DNA of 39,245 nucleotides from Bacteroidaceae bacterium (GCA_017617235.1 JAFZWQ010000018.1:1-39245), one strand, 5' to 3'; positions 25,301-33,439 are shown, counted from the first letter of the stretch. Program-made: numbers and translations. The notes: generated by a model from the sequence alone, not told the origin.

Positions 25301-25681
25301 GCCCTCGATGATGTGGGATGTAAGGTGATGTCCCCCGTTGTCTTCGAATCCTTCGACGGACAGGGATGGCTGCTCATGGGTATCGAGGACGGACGGGCGC
25401 GTCTCTTCGGCTCGTTGACGGCCAACGCAGCCAACATCCAGTGGTGGGAATTCCCCACCAAACAGCCTCAGCTGCCCGTTGGAGCCGATGGTGGTAAGGT
25501 GCTCGTCGTAACCCGTTCCGAACTCGACCGCCTGCAGCAGACACTGGCCGATGCCGTCGCCAGCCCTGCCGCCCGGCCCGCGGGTTCCACGGCCCTCTAC
25601 GACCTCTCCGGCCGTCGCATCGTTGGTCAGCCCACCCGTGGTCTCTACATCCAGGGCGGCCGCACCTTCCTCGTGAAATAA
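22328..25681 (+). CDS. Secreted GH2 enzyme with C-terminal GH43-like propeller and tail
   Basis: A 1117-residue exported protein. Signal peptide 1-22; GH2 sugar-binding and sandwich domains about 45-320; TIM barrel about 325-610 with acid/base Glu447 in VPYNEGWG and nucleophile Glu517 in CGEFGG; a galactose-binding-like sandwich about 635-775 (FDDSTWKTG, DEDSEVYING); then about 790-1060 a beta-propeller with GH43-like repeats (YAYSYDGLRWQEL, HLTSSDMATWKPL). The last 29 residues (YDLSGRR...GLYIQGGRTFLVK) match the tails of two other proteins here. GH2 covers beta-galactosidase, glucuronidase, mannosidase and others; specificity is not shown. It is cotranscribed with the HExxH lipoprotein. Confidence 0.88.
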   Translation: MKIKRYCMLAAMAVTMGMVAQAAKWERKQAALMTTWGENIDPEQTWQEYPRPQLVRQDWMNLNGVWEYFRRDNTIKLDAETSTSRFTKHILVPFGVESALSGIMHTDLGTTANSTLMYRRTFTLTDAFKDKRTLLHFGAVDWRCAVYVNRTLVGQHDGGSDPFTFDITNCLKADGEQEIQVAVYDPSSRGGQPTGKQTTSPGSIWYTSCSGIWQTVWLEPVNDCHIERYEVVPDAATGSARIRVIASDPTCKFYLVARDGEEIVATTEKTKVGQEVTVTIPNAKLWSPDSPFLYNLDIYLCRDNCEECDRARGYFGLRTLSMGMVDGHPAFLLNGKPLFMYGPLDQGWWPDGLLTPPSYEAMIYDLQTIKSLGMNMVRKHIKVENDLWYEWCDRNGLVVWQDMPSGGDSGNLGTKEEIHQNFYEECERIVTALKQHPSICVWVPYNEGWGQDAGSGAGHTKRGFMVVRNADADTGRLMNAASGWHDFEIGDITDAHSYPSPSGTGNPGNKRVNVCGEFGGITYLIDGHLWGGNDQVYTSVDNSEDYTDRFIQYTSALQGLQLDKGLWAGVYTQITDVEKEVNGILTYDRKVLKVNQEQLAAIRESIERTINQRVSGAKSVVKAGDNATDIIWHYTTTQPAEGWEQPEFDDSTWKTGAAGFGEISQPAARVHTKWTTSDIWIRRTFQLTGLSAEDLPNLCLRLFYDEDSEVYINGVLAMSITGYNTSYQLFGISESARRTLKLDGDNVIAIHTHQTNGGQYIDAGFSVRSFKDNTTLTAEPMEVQALAPQPTDDGQRAYLMSYSRTDDDRLYYAYSYDGLRWQELFDGQSIYGGNGQPPVRRPFIYRLEGEDGGQTFHLVFGGDDDAPGLYHLTSSDMATWKPLEGLDAKVIDAPAIAPEIGYDPESQSFIYYWLKYSRGKYSTQYSRTSDLATFTKAALYFNPGYSAADLHIFRAKDKYVALFTDPEEQGLCTASSSSLNPSNGRFGGFASALDDVGCKVMSPVVFESFDGQGWLLMGIEDGRARLFGSLTANAANIQWWEFPTKQPQLPVGADGGKVLVVTRSELDRLQQTLADAVASPAARPAGSTALYDLSGRRIVGQPTRGLYIQGGRTFLVK

Positions 25682-25702
25682 TCCACCCCTACACCATACA
25701 GA

Positions 25703-25735
25703 AAGACCCAGAGGCGCATGTCCCTGGGTCTTTTG
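25703..25735 (+). terminator. Rho-independent terminator after the GH2 gene
   Basis: AAGACCCAG (25703-25711) and CTGGGTCTT (25724-25732) form a perfect nine-pair stem followed by T-rich sequence. It may work on both strands, but the converging lipoprotein gene ends about 75 bases away. Confidence 0.8.
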
Positions 25736-25811
25736 TTGTTTGAAAAGGAAAGGGATGACCAATTGGGCACCCCTCACGCGAAACTGTTTACATTTTTGGG
25801 GGATGTTTCCG

Positions 25812-26234
25812 TTAGCGGAGTCGCCAGCCCTGCGGCGTGAGTACAAGGGGCAGGCTGACTTGTTCGCATGTGCTGTCGCCATACTGCAGTTCCATGAAGA
25901 CGTAGGCACGGCTTTCGTCGAGGACGGTGTCGCGCAGGGCGTGGGCCGATACCAGTCCGCCACGCAACTTCTGTTCGTTGTCCAGGAACTGCAGGTGCAT
26001 GTCGTGAAGCTGCAAACGATAATCCTCGGGCAGGCTGTCGTAATCTGCCATTCCCTGCAGGTAATGGTCCACATCGCCCTTCACCAGATAGTTGTAGTAA
26101 TGTTCTGCCGCTTCGATGGGCGACTTCGGCTCTTGCTTACAAGCTATCAGAAATGTAGAAAATGAGAGAATGAGAAAATGAGAAAGCAGGATGAGCCCTA
26201 CATTCCTATGCTGTAGTTTATTTATAATTTTCAT
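25812..26234 (-). CDS. Small lipoprotein, DUF4878-like
   Basis: A 140-residue lipoprotein (lipobox FLIAC, Cys32) with a compact alpha/beta domain (SPIEAAEHYYNYLVKGDVDHYLQ...) like NTF2-fold DUF4878 proteins; the family call is tentative. Residues about 17-28 (LSHFLILSFSTF) are encoded by TTTTCTCATT-type repeats. It follows der by 15 bases and is probably in the same transcript. Confidence 0.65.
   Translation of the reverse strand: MKIINKLQHRNVGLILLSHFLILSFSTFLIACKQEPKSPIEAAEHYYNYLVKGDVDHYLQGMADYDSLPEDYRLQLHDMHLQFLDNEQKLRGGLVSAHALRDTVLDESRAYVFMELQYGDSTCEQVSLPLVLTPQGWRLR
26156..26190. repeat. GAGAAAATGAGA tract in the small lipoprotein signal peptide
   Basis: GAAAATGAGAGAATGAGA-like units. 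They match the tract in the porin signal peptide at 13568-13612 but are read in another phase, still giving a hydrophobic helix. Confidence 0.7.
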
Positions 26235-26249
26235 AATCGGGAGAGGGCT

Positions 26250-27563
26250 TTATTTCTGACGGATGAAGATGTTGATGGGGCAACCGCAGAAATCCCAGCG
26301 TTCGCGAATCTTGTTCTCGAGGAAACGGCGATAGGGTTCGCGGACGTACTGGGGCAGGTTGGCATAGAACACAAACGTGGGAACGTGGGTTTCGGGCACC
26401 TGCATGCAGTACTTTATCTTGATGTACTTGCCCTTTATCGATGGGGGCGGGAAGGCCTCGATGAGGGGCAGCATCTCCTCATTCAACTTGGCTGTCGATA
26501 CCCGTCGGCAACGTGCCTCATAGACCTGCTTGGCAGCCTCCAGTATGCGGAAGATGCGCTGTTTGGTCATGGCCGATGCAAAGATGATGGGGAAGTCGTC
26601 GAACGGAGCCAGGCGTTCGCGAATGGCATCGATGAAGGTGTCCATCACGCGCTGGTCCTTGTCGGGCATCAGATCCCATTTGTTCACCACCACCACCAGA
26701 CTCTTCTGGTTCTTCTGGATGATCTGGAAGATGTTCATGTCCTGTCCCTCGATGCCTCGTGTGGCGTCAATCATCAGGATGCACACGTCCGAGTTTTCGA
26801 TGGCACGGATGCTGCGCATGACGCTGTAGAATTCCAGATCCTCGGAGACCTTGTTCTTGCGGCGAATGCCTGCGGTGTCCACCAGCAGGAAGTCCAGCCC
26901 GAACTTATTGAAACGGGTGTATATCGAGTCGCGTGTGGTGCCGGCAATGTCGGTAACGATGTTGCGGTCCTCGCCAATGAAGGCATTCACCAGGCTGCTC
27001 TTTCCCACGTTGGGACGGCCCACCACAGCAAAGCGCGGCAGTTGGTCGGTTCCCTCCTCTGCAATCTCCTTCGGCAGTCGTTCCACCACCAAATCCAGCA
27101 GGTCCCCCGTGCCGCTGCCCGTGGCTGCCGATATGCAATACGGCTCGCCCAGGCCCAATCCGTAGAACTCGGCTGCCAGATACTGCTGGTCGTTGTTGTC
27201 CGTCTTGTTCGCCACCAGGATTACGGGCTTCTTCGAGCGGCGCAGAATGCCGGCCACCTCCGCATCCAGGTCCGTAATGCCGTTGTTCACGTCCACCAGG
27301 AACAGGATTACGTCGGCCTCCTCTGTGGCCAGCGTCACCTGCTTGCGGATTTCCTCCTCGAAGATGTCGTCCGAGTTCACCACCCAGCCGCCAGTGTCCA
27401 CAACGGAAAACTCGTGGCCCGTCCATTCGCACTTGCCGTACTGGCGGTCGCGTGTGGTACCTGCCTCGTCGCTCACAATGGCGTGGCGTGTTTGTGTCAA
27501 ACGGTTGAAAAGGGTGCTTTTGCCCACATTCGGGCGCCCCACTATCGCTACCAAATTACTCAT
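26250..27563 (-). CDS. der: GTPase Der (EngA)
   Basis: A 437-residue protein with two consecutive GTPase domains, each with GRPNVGKS and DTAG/DTGG motifs and an NKxD motif (NKTD, NKWD), followed by a KH-like C-terminal domain. Der is needed for assembly of the large ribosomal subunit. The start is ATG at 27563, because [16 protein letters not shown] is the family's usual beginning and AGGAAG lies just before it. An earlier in-frame start at 27584 overlaps the promoter. Confidence 0.95.
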   Translation of the reverse strand: MSNLVAIVGRPNVGKSTLFNRLTQTRHAIVSDEAGTTRDRQYGKCEWTGHEFSVVDTGGWVVNSDDIFEEEIRKQVTLATEEADVILFLVDVNNGITDLDAEVAGILRRSKKPVILVANKTDNNDQQYLAAEFYGLGLGEPYCISAATGSGTGDLLDLVVERLPKEIAEEGTDQLPRFAVVGRPNVGKSSLVNAFIGEDRNIVTDIAGTTRDSIYTRFNKFGLDFLLVDTAGIRRKNKVSEDLEFYSVMRSIRAIENSDVCILMIDATRGIEGQDMNIFQIIQKNQKSLVVVVNKWDLMPDKDQRVMDTFIDAIRERLAPFDDFPIIFASAMTKQRIFRILEAAKQVYEARCRRVSTAKLNEEMLPLIEAFPPPSIKGKYIKIKYCMQVPETHVPTFVFYANLPQYVREPYRRFLENKIRERWDFCGCPINIFIRQK

Positions 27564-27581
27564 ACTTCCTATATTTGCCTG

Positions 27582-27613
27582 CAAAGGTACGATTAAGCGA
27601 GCGAAATGCCAAA
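27582..27613 (-). promoter_or_regulatory. Promoter of der
   Basis: On the minus strand TTTG (27610-27613), 20 bases, TACCTTTG (27582-27589), with a GCTCGCTTAATCG spacer nearly identical to those at 19732, 19804 and 37672. The leader is about 12-18 bases. The rest of the gap to 27716 holds nothing I can name. Confidence 0.7.
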
Positions 27614-27716
27614 TATATTTGAATATTTCCGAGCGGAAGTACCTAAAAACGCAGCATAAAGATACGTATTAAATTAAAGGTGAAAAAGGAAAAGTGAATT
27701 TATGTTTGGGAGGGGA

Positions 27717-30700
27717 TTATTTGCGGACGTATTTGCGGCCGTTGCTGATGACGATGCGGTGGCGGTCGGTGGCAGGACGGCCAGTGATGTCGAAGCGCGT
27801 TTCACTGGCCGATAGCGTAGGGACGTATTTGATGGGGCGCATGCCCGTGAGGTTGCCGAAATCGATTTCGTACCAGTGTCCGGCTTCCGTGGGAATGACG
27901 ATGGTGTTGGCGTTGATGATAGTTACGGCCACGGGCTGACCATTGCTATAGACGGCGTGCTGGGCAATGCCAGGATAGGTGACGGGACACTCTCTGCCAT
28001 TGCCCGAATAGATGACTGCGGATACCATCTTGCCCTGTTTCCATGCCTGGTTGACGGTGAAACCACCCACTGCGCACAGGCCGTTGGCGTGTCCGTCGGG
28101 CCATGTCGAGGGCAATGCGGGCAACAGTTGCAGGGTGTCGCTGTGGCTCTGGAGCAGCATCTCGGCAATACCTGCACAGCAACCGAAGTTACCGTCAATC
28201 TGGAAAGGTGCGTGGGCATCGTAGAGGTTGTAGTAAACACCTCCGGCATACTGGTTGGTGCCGTAGGCCGTAGAATGTTTCAGGGCGTTTTTCAGGATGA
28301 GGTGGGCGTGGTCGCCGTCGAGGGCACGTGCCCACAGATTTACCTTCCAACCCATCGACCAGCCGGTGGCCACATCGCCACGCAACTTCAGGCTGTTTAC
28401 AGCAGGTGCGAAGTAGGGGCTGGAGGGGTCGATTTCGCTCAGGGGATAGAGGGCCATCAGATGGCTCATGTGGCGATGACCAGGGTCGTCGCTGACGTCG
28501 TAGGGCGAGTATTTCCACTCGCGCAGGATGATGTCGCCCTTGTTGATTCCGTTACGCGGGTTGGTCCATCCGCTGTTGAGGGCGCTATTGGCCGTATAGG
28601 TCTCGGTATGCAGGCCGCGGTCGGTTTTCTCCAAATAGGTGTTCAGTTTCTCGATGTCCGCCTCGCCCAATCCGGTTACGGCAGGTCCCAGAACTTCGTA
28701 AGCCTCCTTCACGCTGGTGAACAGGGCGTAGATGAGCTGCTGGGCGTGGGCTGTTCCGTCTTCCTTGTTGTGAGCATTCTGCTCGGCCGAGTACTCGTCG
28801 GGTGCCACGAATGTGCCGTCGGGTTCGAACTTGTAGGCCGTTCCCTTGTAGCCCGAATTCTGGGTCTGACTGTCGTATCCGCGGTCCTCGATCATGCGCT
28901 CGAACCAGAACTGGGCGCAACTCCACATCACGGGGAAGGCACGGGCCAGGAACTCCTCGTCGCGGGTGAAGCGGAAGTGCTGCCATAGGTGGCTGCAGTA
29001 CCAGGCATTGGCCACGAAGTAGTTGTTGCCCCAGGTGCTCATGCCACCAAAGATGTTACTTTCCGTAAATACCGTCCAGCCGTTCTGTACCTTTCCGTAG
29101 GTGCGTGCTGCACTCTTGTAGTTGCTGCCCTGTGCCATCTTGATGATGAAGTTCAGGAAGGGCAGATGCATTTCCGACAGGTTCGTCACTTCGGCAGGCC
29201 AATAGTTCATCTGGATGTTGATGTTGGTGTGGATGTCGCTGTTCCAGGGGGCTTGCGACTTGTTGTTCCAGATGCCTTGCAGGTTGTTGGGCACATTGAT
29301 GCCGCGACTGCTGGAAATCTCGAGGTAACGTCCGTAGGCAAAGTAGAGCTGCTCCAGGAAGCGTGCCTCGTCGTTGTTCAGGTTGGACAGCGTGTTGTAG
29401 TAGTCGATGAGTGCTTTTGTCGTGCGCTTGCTGGCGGCATTGCCCAGTTGCAGGCTCACGCGGCCCGTCAGCGCCTCGAAGTCGCGGACGTGGTCGGCCA
29501 GAATGGCATCGAAGCCTTTCTCCTCGGCAGCTGTCAGATAACCGATGGCCGTGTTTTGCACATCCTTCATCTTGCCCGTGGTACATTTATAATTGGTGGG
29601 CGAATCGTCGTAACTGCTATTGATGGCAATCAGCAGCACAACTTCGTCGGCATCGCTGACGGTAATTTTCTTCCTGTCGGCTTCCTTGGTGCCTTTCGAG
29701 GGCAGCAGTACGCGAATGCGACCTTGATAGAGAACTGTGGCCAGCTGACCATAGCAGCGGATGTCGCCATCGTTAACGCCCGTCGTGGCATCGATGTCGT
29801 CGCCAGCGGTGAAGGAAATCTCCAGGTTCAGCAGGTCGTTTCCTTTGGCCTGATAGCGAACGGCAATCACCTGGTCGGGATCGCTGCTCAGGTAGGTACG
29901 TTCGTAGCTGGTATTGCCATCGGCACTGGTGTAGCGCACACCTGCCGTTCCGTTCTCGATGTCCAGATAGCGGCAATAGTCCTTGGCTCCCGTTTCTGCA
30001 TCGTAGCCGAACTTTTCCGACAGATCTTTCACGAAGACAGAGCCGAAGTTCTTGTATTGTCCATAGGACGAGCCCATGTCTGTGGGAGTTCCTGTCCAGA
30101 TGGTTTTCTCGTTCAGTTGTATCTCGTCCTCCTTGATGCCGCCGAACAGGCTGGCGCCCAGACGTCCGTTACCGATGGGCAGCGAATATTCCATCCAGAT
30201 GTTGGCCACTTCCGTGGAGGTGGCAGGTTGGTCGTACCATAGGGTCATGGGGTGTTCGGGCGTGAAGTTTCCTGCCCCGCTGGTATAGAATTCGGGATAG
30301 TCGGGATTGGTAGGGTCGATGATGACGAACTGGTTGTTCGTGTCGCCGCTGGTCCACAATCCCAGCGTGGTGCCGACACCCGTGCCGCCCCACTGGTTCA
30401 TGTAGGCCTGGGAGGCCGTTGTGCCCAGCCATTTCAGTTGCCAATAGGTGTCGTTGTTCGTCAACGTCCAACCTTTGGTGTCCTCACTGTCCTGTGCCTG
30501 TATGCGGCTGGCCGAAGTTGAGTAAACGGCATATTGTCCGGCTTTGTTCACCAGTTGGAACTTGCTCTGTGTGCCCACGAACGCCCACAGCTGCTTGTCG
30601 GTGGCCGTTTGCAGGGTACCGCTTTGGGTGGTCAGGTTGGCGTTGTCGTTTCCTGCTGTCAGCAGCAACTGGCTGTTGCTGAACTTTATGATGTAGAAGG

Positions 30701-30800
30701 TCTCACCGTTGAAGGCGGGCGTGGTCAATGCCTTTGCGGAATTCACGATGGCTAACTGCCAGCTAGCCAAAAGGGCCAGGATAAATGCAATGCGTCTCAT
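27717..30800 (-). CDS. Secreted GH95 alpha-L-fucosidase-type enzyme with N-terminal lectin-like domain
   Basis: A 1027-residue exported enzyme. Signal peptide 1-24; a ricin-like or related beta-trefoil domain about 28-163; GH95 N-terminal sandwich from [12 protein letters not shown] (182); (alpha/alpha)6 catalytic domain about 470-900. Likely active residues are Asn526 and Asn528 in HTNIN, Glu673 in YSAEQ and Asp869 in QIDGNFG; their spacing (145 and 196) is close to that of the Bifidobacterium AfcA residues as I recall them (421, 423, 566, 766). GH95 enzymes remove terminal alpha-1,2-fucose, or alpha-galactose in some members. The tail FDITGR...[11 protein letters not shown] resembles those of the GH2 and propeller proteins. 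It starts 12 bases after mlaF. Confidence 0.88.
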   Translation of the reverse strand: MRRIAFILALLASWQLAIVNSAKALTTPAFNGETFYIIKFSNSQLLLTAGNDNANLTTQSGTLQTATDKQLWAFVGTQSKFQLVNKAGQYAVYSTSASRIQAQDSEDTKGWTLTNNDTYWQLKWLGTTASQAYMNQWGGTGVGTTLGLWTSGDTNNQFVIIDPTNPDYPEFYTSGAGNFTPEHPMTLWYDQPATSTEVANIWMEYSLPIGNGRLGASLFGGIKEDEIQLNEKTIWTGTPTDMGSSYGQYKNFGSVFVKDLSEKFGYDAETGAKDYCRYLDIENGTAGVRYTSADGNTSYERTYLSSDPDQVIAVRYQAKGNDLLNLEISFTAGDDIDATTGVNDGDIRCYGQLATVLYQGRIRVLLPSKGTKEADRKKITVSDADEVVLLIAINSSYDDSPTNYKCTTGKMKDVQNTAIGYLTAAEEKGFDAILADHVRDFEALTGRVSLQLGNAASKRTTKALIDYYNTLSNLNNDEARFLEQLYFAYGRYLEISSSRGINVPNNLQGIWNNKSQAPWNSDIHTNINIQMNYWPAEVTNLSEMHLPFLNFIIKMAQGSNYKSAARTYGKVQNGWTVFTESNIFGGMSTWGNNYFVANAWYCSHLWQHFRFTRDEEFLARAFPVMWSCAQFWFERMIEDRGYDSQTQNSGYKGTAYKFEPDGTFVAPDEYSAEQNAHNKEDGTAHAQQLIYALFTSVKEAYEVLGPAVTGLGEADIEKLNTYLEKTDRGLHTETYTANSALNSGWTNPRNGINKGDIILREWKYSPYDVSDDPGHRHMSHLMALYPLSEIDPSSPYFAPAVNSLKLRGDVATGWSMGWKVNLWARALDGDHAHLILKNALKHSTAYGTNQYAGGVYYNLYDAHAPFQIDGNFGCCAGIAEMLLQSHSDTLQLLPALPSTWPDGHANGLCAVGGFTVNQAWKQGKMVSAVIYSGNGRECPVTYPGIAQHAVYSNGQPVAVTIINANTIVIPTEAGHWYEIDFGNLTGMRPIKYVPTLSASETRFDITGRPATDRHRIVISNGRKYVRK

Positions 30801-30812
30801 GGTATTCTGTTT

Positions 30813-31571
30813 TTATTCTTGGTTTGCTTCTTTCACTTTTCGGAACAGGTCGCTGGCGAAGATGAACGAGTTTAGCTTTTCGTTGGTCGAAGTCATGATT
30901 TCGTCCTTCGTTCCCGTCCAACCCAACGTGCCTTCGTGTATATAGATGATGTTTTCGCCAATGCCCATCACAGAGTTCATGTCGTGGGTGTTCATGATGG
31001 TGGTCATGTTGTACTCGTGGGTGATGCTGTGGATGAGGTCGTCGATGACTAGCGATGTCTTGGGGTCGAGACCCGAGTTGGGTTCGTCGCAAAACAGATA
31101 CTTGGGATTCAGGGCTATGGCACGGGCTATGGCCACACGTTTCTGCATACCTCCCGATATCTCGCCGGGCATCTTGCCCTCGGCTCCTTGCAGGTTCACA
31201 CGGTCCAGGCAGAACTTGGCACGCTTCACACGGTCTGCTTCGTTCATGTCCGAGAACATGTCCAGGGGGAACATTACATTCTCCAGTACCGTCATCGAGT
31301 CGAACAATGCAGCGCTTTGGAAAATCATACCCATTTCGCGACGCAGCATCACACGCTCCTTTTTCGACATGCCCACAAAGTCGCGACCGTCGTACAGAAT
31401 CTCGCCCTTCGTAGGTTCGAACAGGCCCACGATGTTCTTCATCAGCACTGTCTTTCCGCTACCGCTCTGTCCGATAATAAGGTTCGTCTTGCCATCCTCG
31501 AAGGTGGCATTGATGTCCTTCAGTACGTCCTTGTCCTCGAACGATTTATACAGATGTTTTATTTCAATCAT
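30813..31571 (-). CDS. mlaF: ABC transporter ATPase MlaF (lipid transport)
   Basis: A 252-residue ATPase with Walker A GQSGSGKT, signature ISGGMQKR, Walker B YLFCDEPNSGLDP and switch His in NTHD. With the permease MlaE it moves phospholipids between the inner and outer membranes. The SGGMQKR signature is typical of MlaF/TTG2A. The start ATG overlaps the mlaE stop by four bases (ATGA). Confidence 0.9.
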   Translation of the reverse strand: MIEIKHLYKSFEDKDVLKDINATFEDGKTNLIIGQSGSGKTVLMKNIVGLFEPTKGEILYDGRDFVGMSKKERVMLRREMGMIFQSAALFDSMTVLENVMFPLDMFSDMNEADRVKRAKFCLDRVNLQGAEGKMPGEISGGMQKRVAIARAIALNPKYLFCDEPNSGLDPKTSLVIDDLIHSITHEYNMTTIMNTHDMNSVMGIGENIIYIHEGTLGWTGTKDEIMTSTNEKLNSFIFASDLFRKVKEANQE

Positions 31572-32311
31572 GATAGCAGTTGCGTTAGGAAGATGTCGGC
31601 AAATAGAATGAGCATGCTGCTGGAAACCACAGCGTTGGTAGAGGCCTTTCCCACGTCGAAGGAACCTCCCTGCACGTTATAGCCGTAGTACGACGATACG
31701 CTGGCGATGATGAAGGCAAAGGCCACACTCTTGATGATGGACATCCAGACAAACCACGCGTTGAACGAGTGCAGCAGACCCACCGTTAGGTCGTCGGGCG
31801 TAATAATACCGGCATAGGCTGTGGCGTATGCTCCGATGAAACCTGCGGCAATGCTGAAAATGACGAGGAAGGGAATCATGGTCATCAGGCCCAGAATCTT
31901 GGGCAGGATAAGGAATGAGGCCGAATTAACACCCATAATCTCCAGCGCATCAATCTGTTGGGTTACGCGCATGGTGCCAATTTCCGAGGCGATGTTCGAC
32001 CCCACCTTACCAGCCAGAATCAGACACATGATGGACGAAGAGAACTCCAGTACCATGATTTCGCGGGTGGTGTATCCTGTGGTGAAGGCCGGCATCCAGG
32101 GGCTCTGGATGTTCAACTTGATTTGGATGCAGATAACGGCACCGATGAAGAAACTGATCAGCAGCACGATACCTATGGAATCCACTCCCAACTGCTCCAT
32201 TTCCTTGATGTATTGCTTCAAAAACATCCTCATGCGCTCTGGGATGGAGAATGTGCGTCCCATCAGGTCCAGGTATTTGCCGAATGCTGTAATATACTTA
32301 ACAATGAACAT
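31568..32311 (-). CDS. mlaE: Lipid transport permease MlaE
   Basis: A 247-residue inner-membrane protein with about five to six spans and the conserved MlaE region (ASEIGTMRVTQQIDALEIMG, PKILGLMTMIPFL). It is the permease partner of MlaF. No mlaD or outer-membrane partner is in the window on this side; the following gene is instead GH95. Confidence 0.9.
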   Translation of the reverse strand: MFIVKYITAFGKYLDLMGRTFSIPERMRMFLKQYIKEMEQLGVDSIGIVLLISFFIGAVICIQIKLNIQSPWMPAFTTGYTTREIMVLEFSSSIMCLILAGKVGSNIASEIGTMRVTQQIDALEIMGVNSASFLILPKILGLMTMIPFLVIFSIAAGFIGAYATAYAGIITPDDLTVGLLHSFNAWFVWMSIIKSVAFAFIIASVSSYYGYNVQGGSFDVGKASTNAVVSSSMLILFADIFLTQLLS

Positions 32312-32355
32312 CGATGTAATTTACGATTTTACAATTTATACTAATGTAGTGTGTG

Positions 32356-32363
32356 CAAAAATA
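32356..32363 (-). promoter_or_regulatory. -7 element TATTTTTG of the mlaEF operon
   Basis: On the minus strand TATTTTTG lies 44 bases before the mlaE ATG. The divergent lptB promoter lies 64 bases away, so the two lipid-export systems share a regulatory region. Confidence 0.55.
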
Positions 32364-32388
32364 CAAAATAATTCTTAAATCCCAATAA

Positions 32389-32421
32389 CTTTCAACTTTC
32401 AACTTTCAACTTTCAACTTTA
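32389..32421. repeat. Tandem CAACTTT repeat between mlaE and lptB
   Basis: Seven-base unit CAACTTT repeated four to five times nearly perfectly, ending six bases before the lptB -7 element, so it covers the -33 region of the lptB promoter. A change in copy number would alter that spacing. Confidence 0.8.
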
Positions 32422-32426
32422 TTTAG

Positions 32427-32434
32427 TAATTTTG
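32427..32434 (+). promoter_or_regulatory. -7 element TAATTTTG of lptB
   Basis: TAATTTTG is followed by only seven bases before the ATG at 32442, so the mRNA is likely leaderless or has a leader of a few bases. Confidence 0.6.
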
Positions 32435-32441
32435 TGCCGAA

Positions 32442-33248
32442 ATGGAAGAAAAGAAAGAACAATTAACGCTTCGCAGCGAGGGGCTGGTAAAGGTTTACGG
32501 CAAACGAACGGTGGTGAACAACGTTACGTTTCAGGTGTCGCAGGGCGAAATCGTGGGCCTGCTGGGACCAAACGGGGCGGGCAAGACCACCTCGTTCTAC
32601 ATGACTACCGGACTGGTAATCCCCAATGCGGGACATATCTATCTGGGTAACGAAGAAATCACCAAACTGCCTGTTTACAAGCGAGCCAACTTGGGTATTG
32701 GCTATCTGGCACAAGAGGCATCGGTCTTTCGCAAGATGTCGGTCGAGGATAACATCATGTCTGTCTTGGAAATGCGTCCGAAGGAAGAGGGATTCGAAGG
32801 GAGTACCAGCGAATACCGCCGTTGGAAACTGGAATCGCTGCTCGACGAGTTCAACCTGCAGAAGATTCGTCGCAACTATGGCGACCAATGCTCGGGTGGC
32901 GAACGCCGTCGTACCGAGATTGCACGATGTCTGGCCATCAACCCCAAGTTCATTATGCTCGATGAACCCTTTGCAGGTGTCGACCCAATTGCTGTCGAAG
33001 ACATTCAGTACATCGTATGGAAGCTGCGTAAGAAGAACATTGGCGTGCTCATTACTGACCACAATGTCGAGGATACCTTGTGCATCACCAATCGTGCCTA
33101 CATGCTTTTCGAAGGTCAGATTCTGTTCGAGGGCACTCCGCAGGAACTGGCCGCCAATCCCGTGGTGCGTGACAAGTACCTTACGAATAGTTTTGTCTTA
33201 CGTGATAAGGATTTCGAAAAGATGGCTGCCGAACGTGGCGACCAATGA
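32442..33248 (+). CDS. lptB: LPS export ABC ATPase LptB
   Basis: A 268-residue ATPase powering lipopolysaccharide transport to the outer membrane. It has Walker A GPNGAGKT, the Q loop (YLAQEASVFRKM) typical of LptB, signature CSGGERRR, Walker B FIMLDEPFAGVDP and the switch His in ITDHN. The C-terminus carries about 25 extra residues compared with the E. coli protein. It stands alone, without lptA/lptC or rpoN nearby, and is divergent from mlaEF. Confidence 0.93.
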   Translation: MEEKKEQLTLRSEGLVKVYGKRTVVNNVTFQVSQGEIVGLLGPNGAGKTTSFYMTTGLVIPNAGHIYLGNEEITKLPVYKRANLGIGYLAQEASVFRKMSVEDNIMSVLEMRPKEEGFEGSTSEYRRWKLESLLDEFNLQKIRRNYGDQCSGGERRRTEIARCLAINPKFIMLDEPFAGVDPIAVEDIQYIVWKLRKKNIGVLITDHNVEDTLCITNRAYMLFEGQILFEGTPQELAANPVVRDKYLTNSFVLRDKDFEKMAAERGDQ

Positions 33249-33294
33249 AATCGACACGTGGAAAGTACGCTTGCGTAATAAAATAGAGCAAGAA

Positions 33295-33326
33295 TTTTTA
33301 GATTCTAATTTTTTATCGTATCTTTG
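33295..33326 (+). promoter_or_regulatory. Promoter of tRNA-Leu and probably rlmN
   Basis: TTTT (33295-33298), 20 bases, TATCTTTG (33319-33326), 13 bases before the tRNA. No other promoter is seen before rlmN. Confidence 0.6.
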
Positions 33327-33339
33327 CAGTCGAAGATCT

Positions 33340-33421
33340 GCGCTTGTGGTGGAATTGGTAGACACGCCAGACTTAGGATCTGGTGCCTTCGGGCGTGTAA
33401 GTTCGAGTCTTATCAGGCGTA
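33340..33421 (+). tRNA. tRNA-Leu (anticodon TAG)
   Basis: Acceptor GCGCTTG pairs with CAGGCGT (two G-U pairs), discriminator A at 33421, no encoded CCA. Anticodon stem CCAGA/TCTGG holds loop CTTAGGA with anticodon TAG, which reads CUA and related Leu codons. A long variable arm (TGCCTTCGGGCG) and T arm with TTCGAGT complete the class II shape. Confidence 0.93.
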
Positions 33422-33439
33422 CTAAACTGTGAATTACGG

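Noticed and set aside
28989-30242. A 417-codon open frame on the plus strand opposite GH95
   Set aside because: GH95 active-site residues are all present on the minus strand; this frame is low in charged residues and lacks motifs.
32389-32421. Repeat array that might be a CRISPR
   Set aside because: The units are seven bases with no spacers; no cas genes are present in the window.
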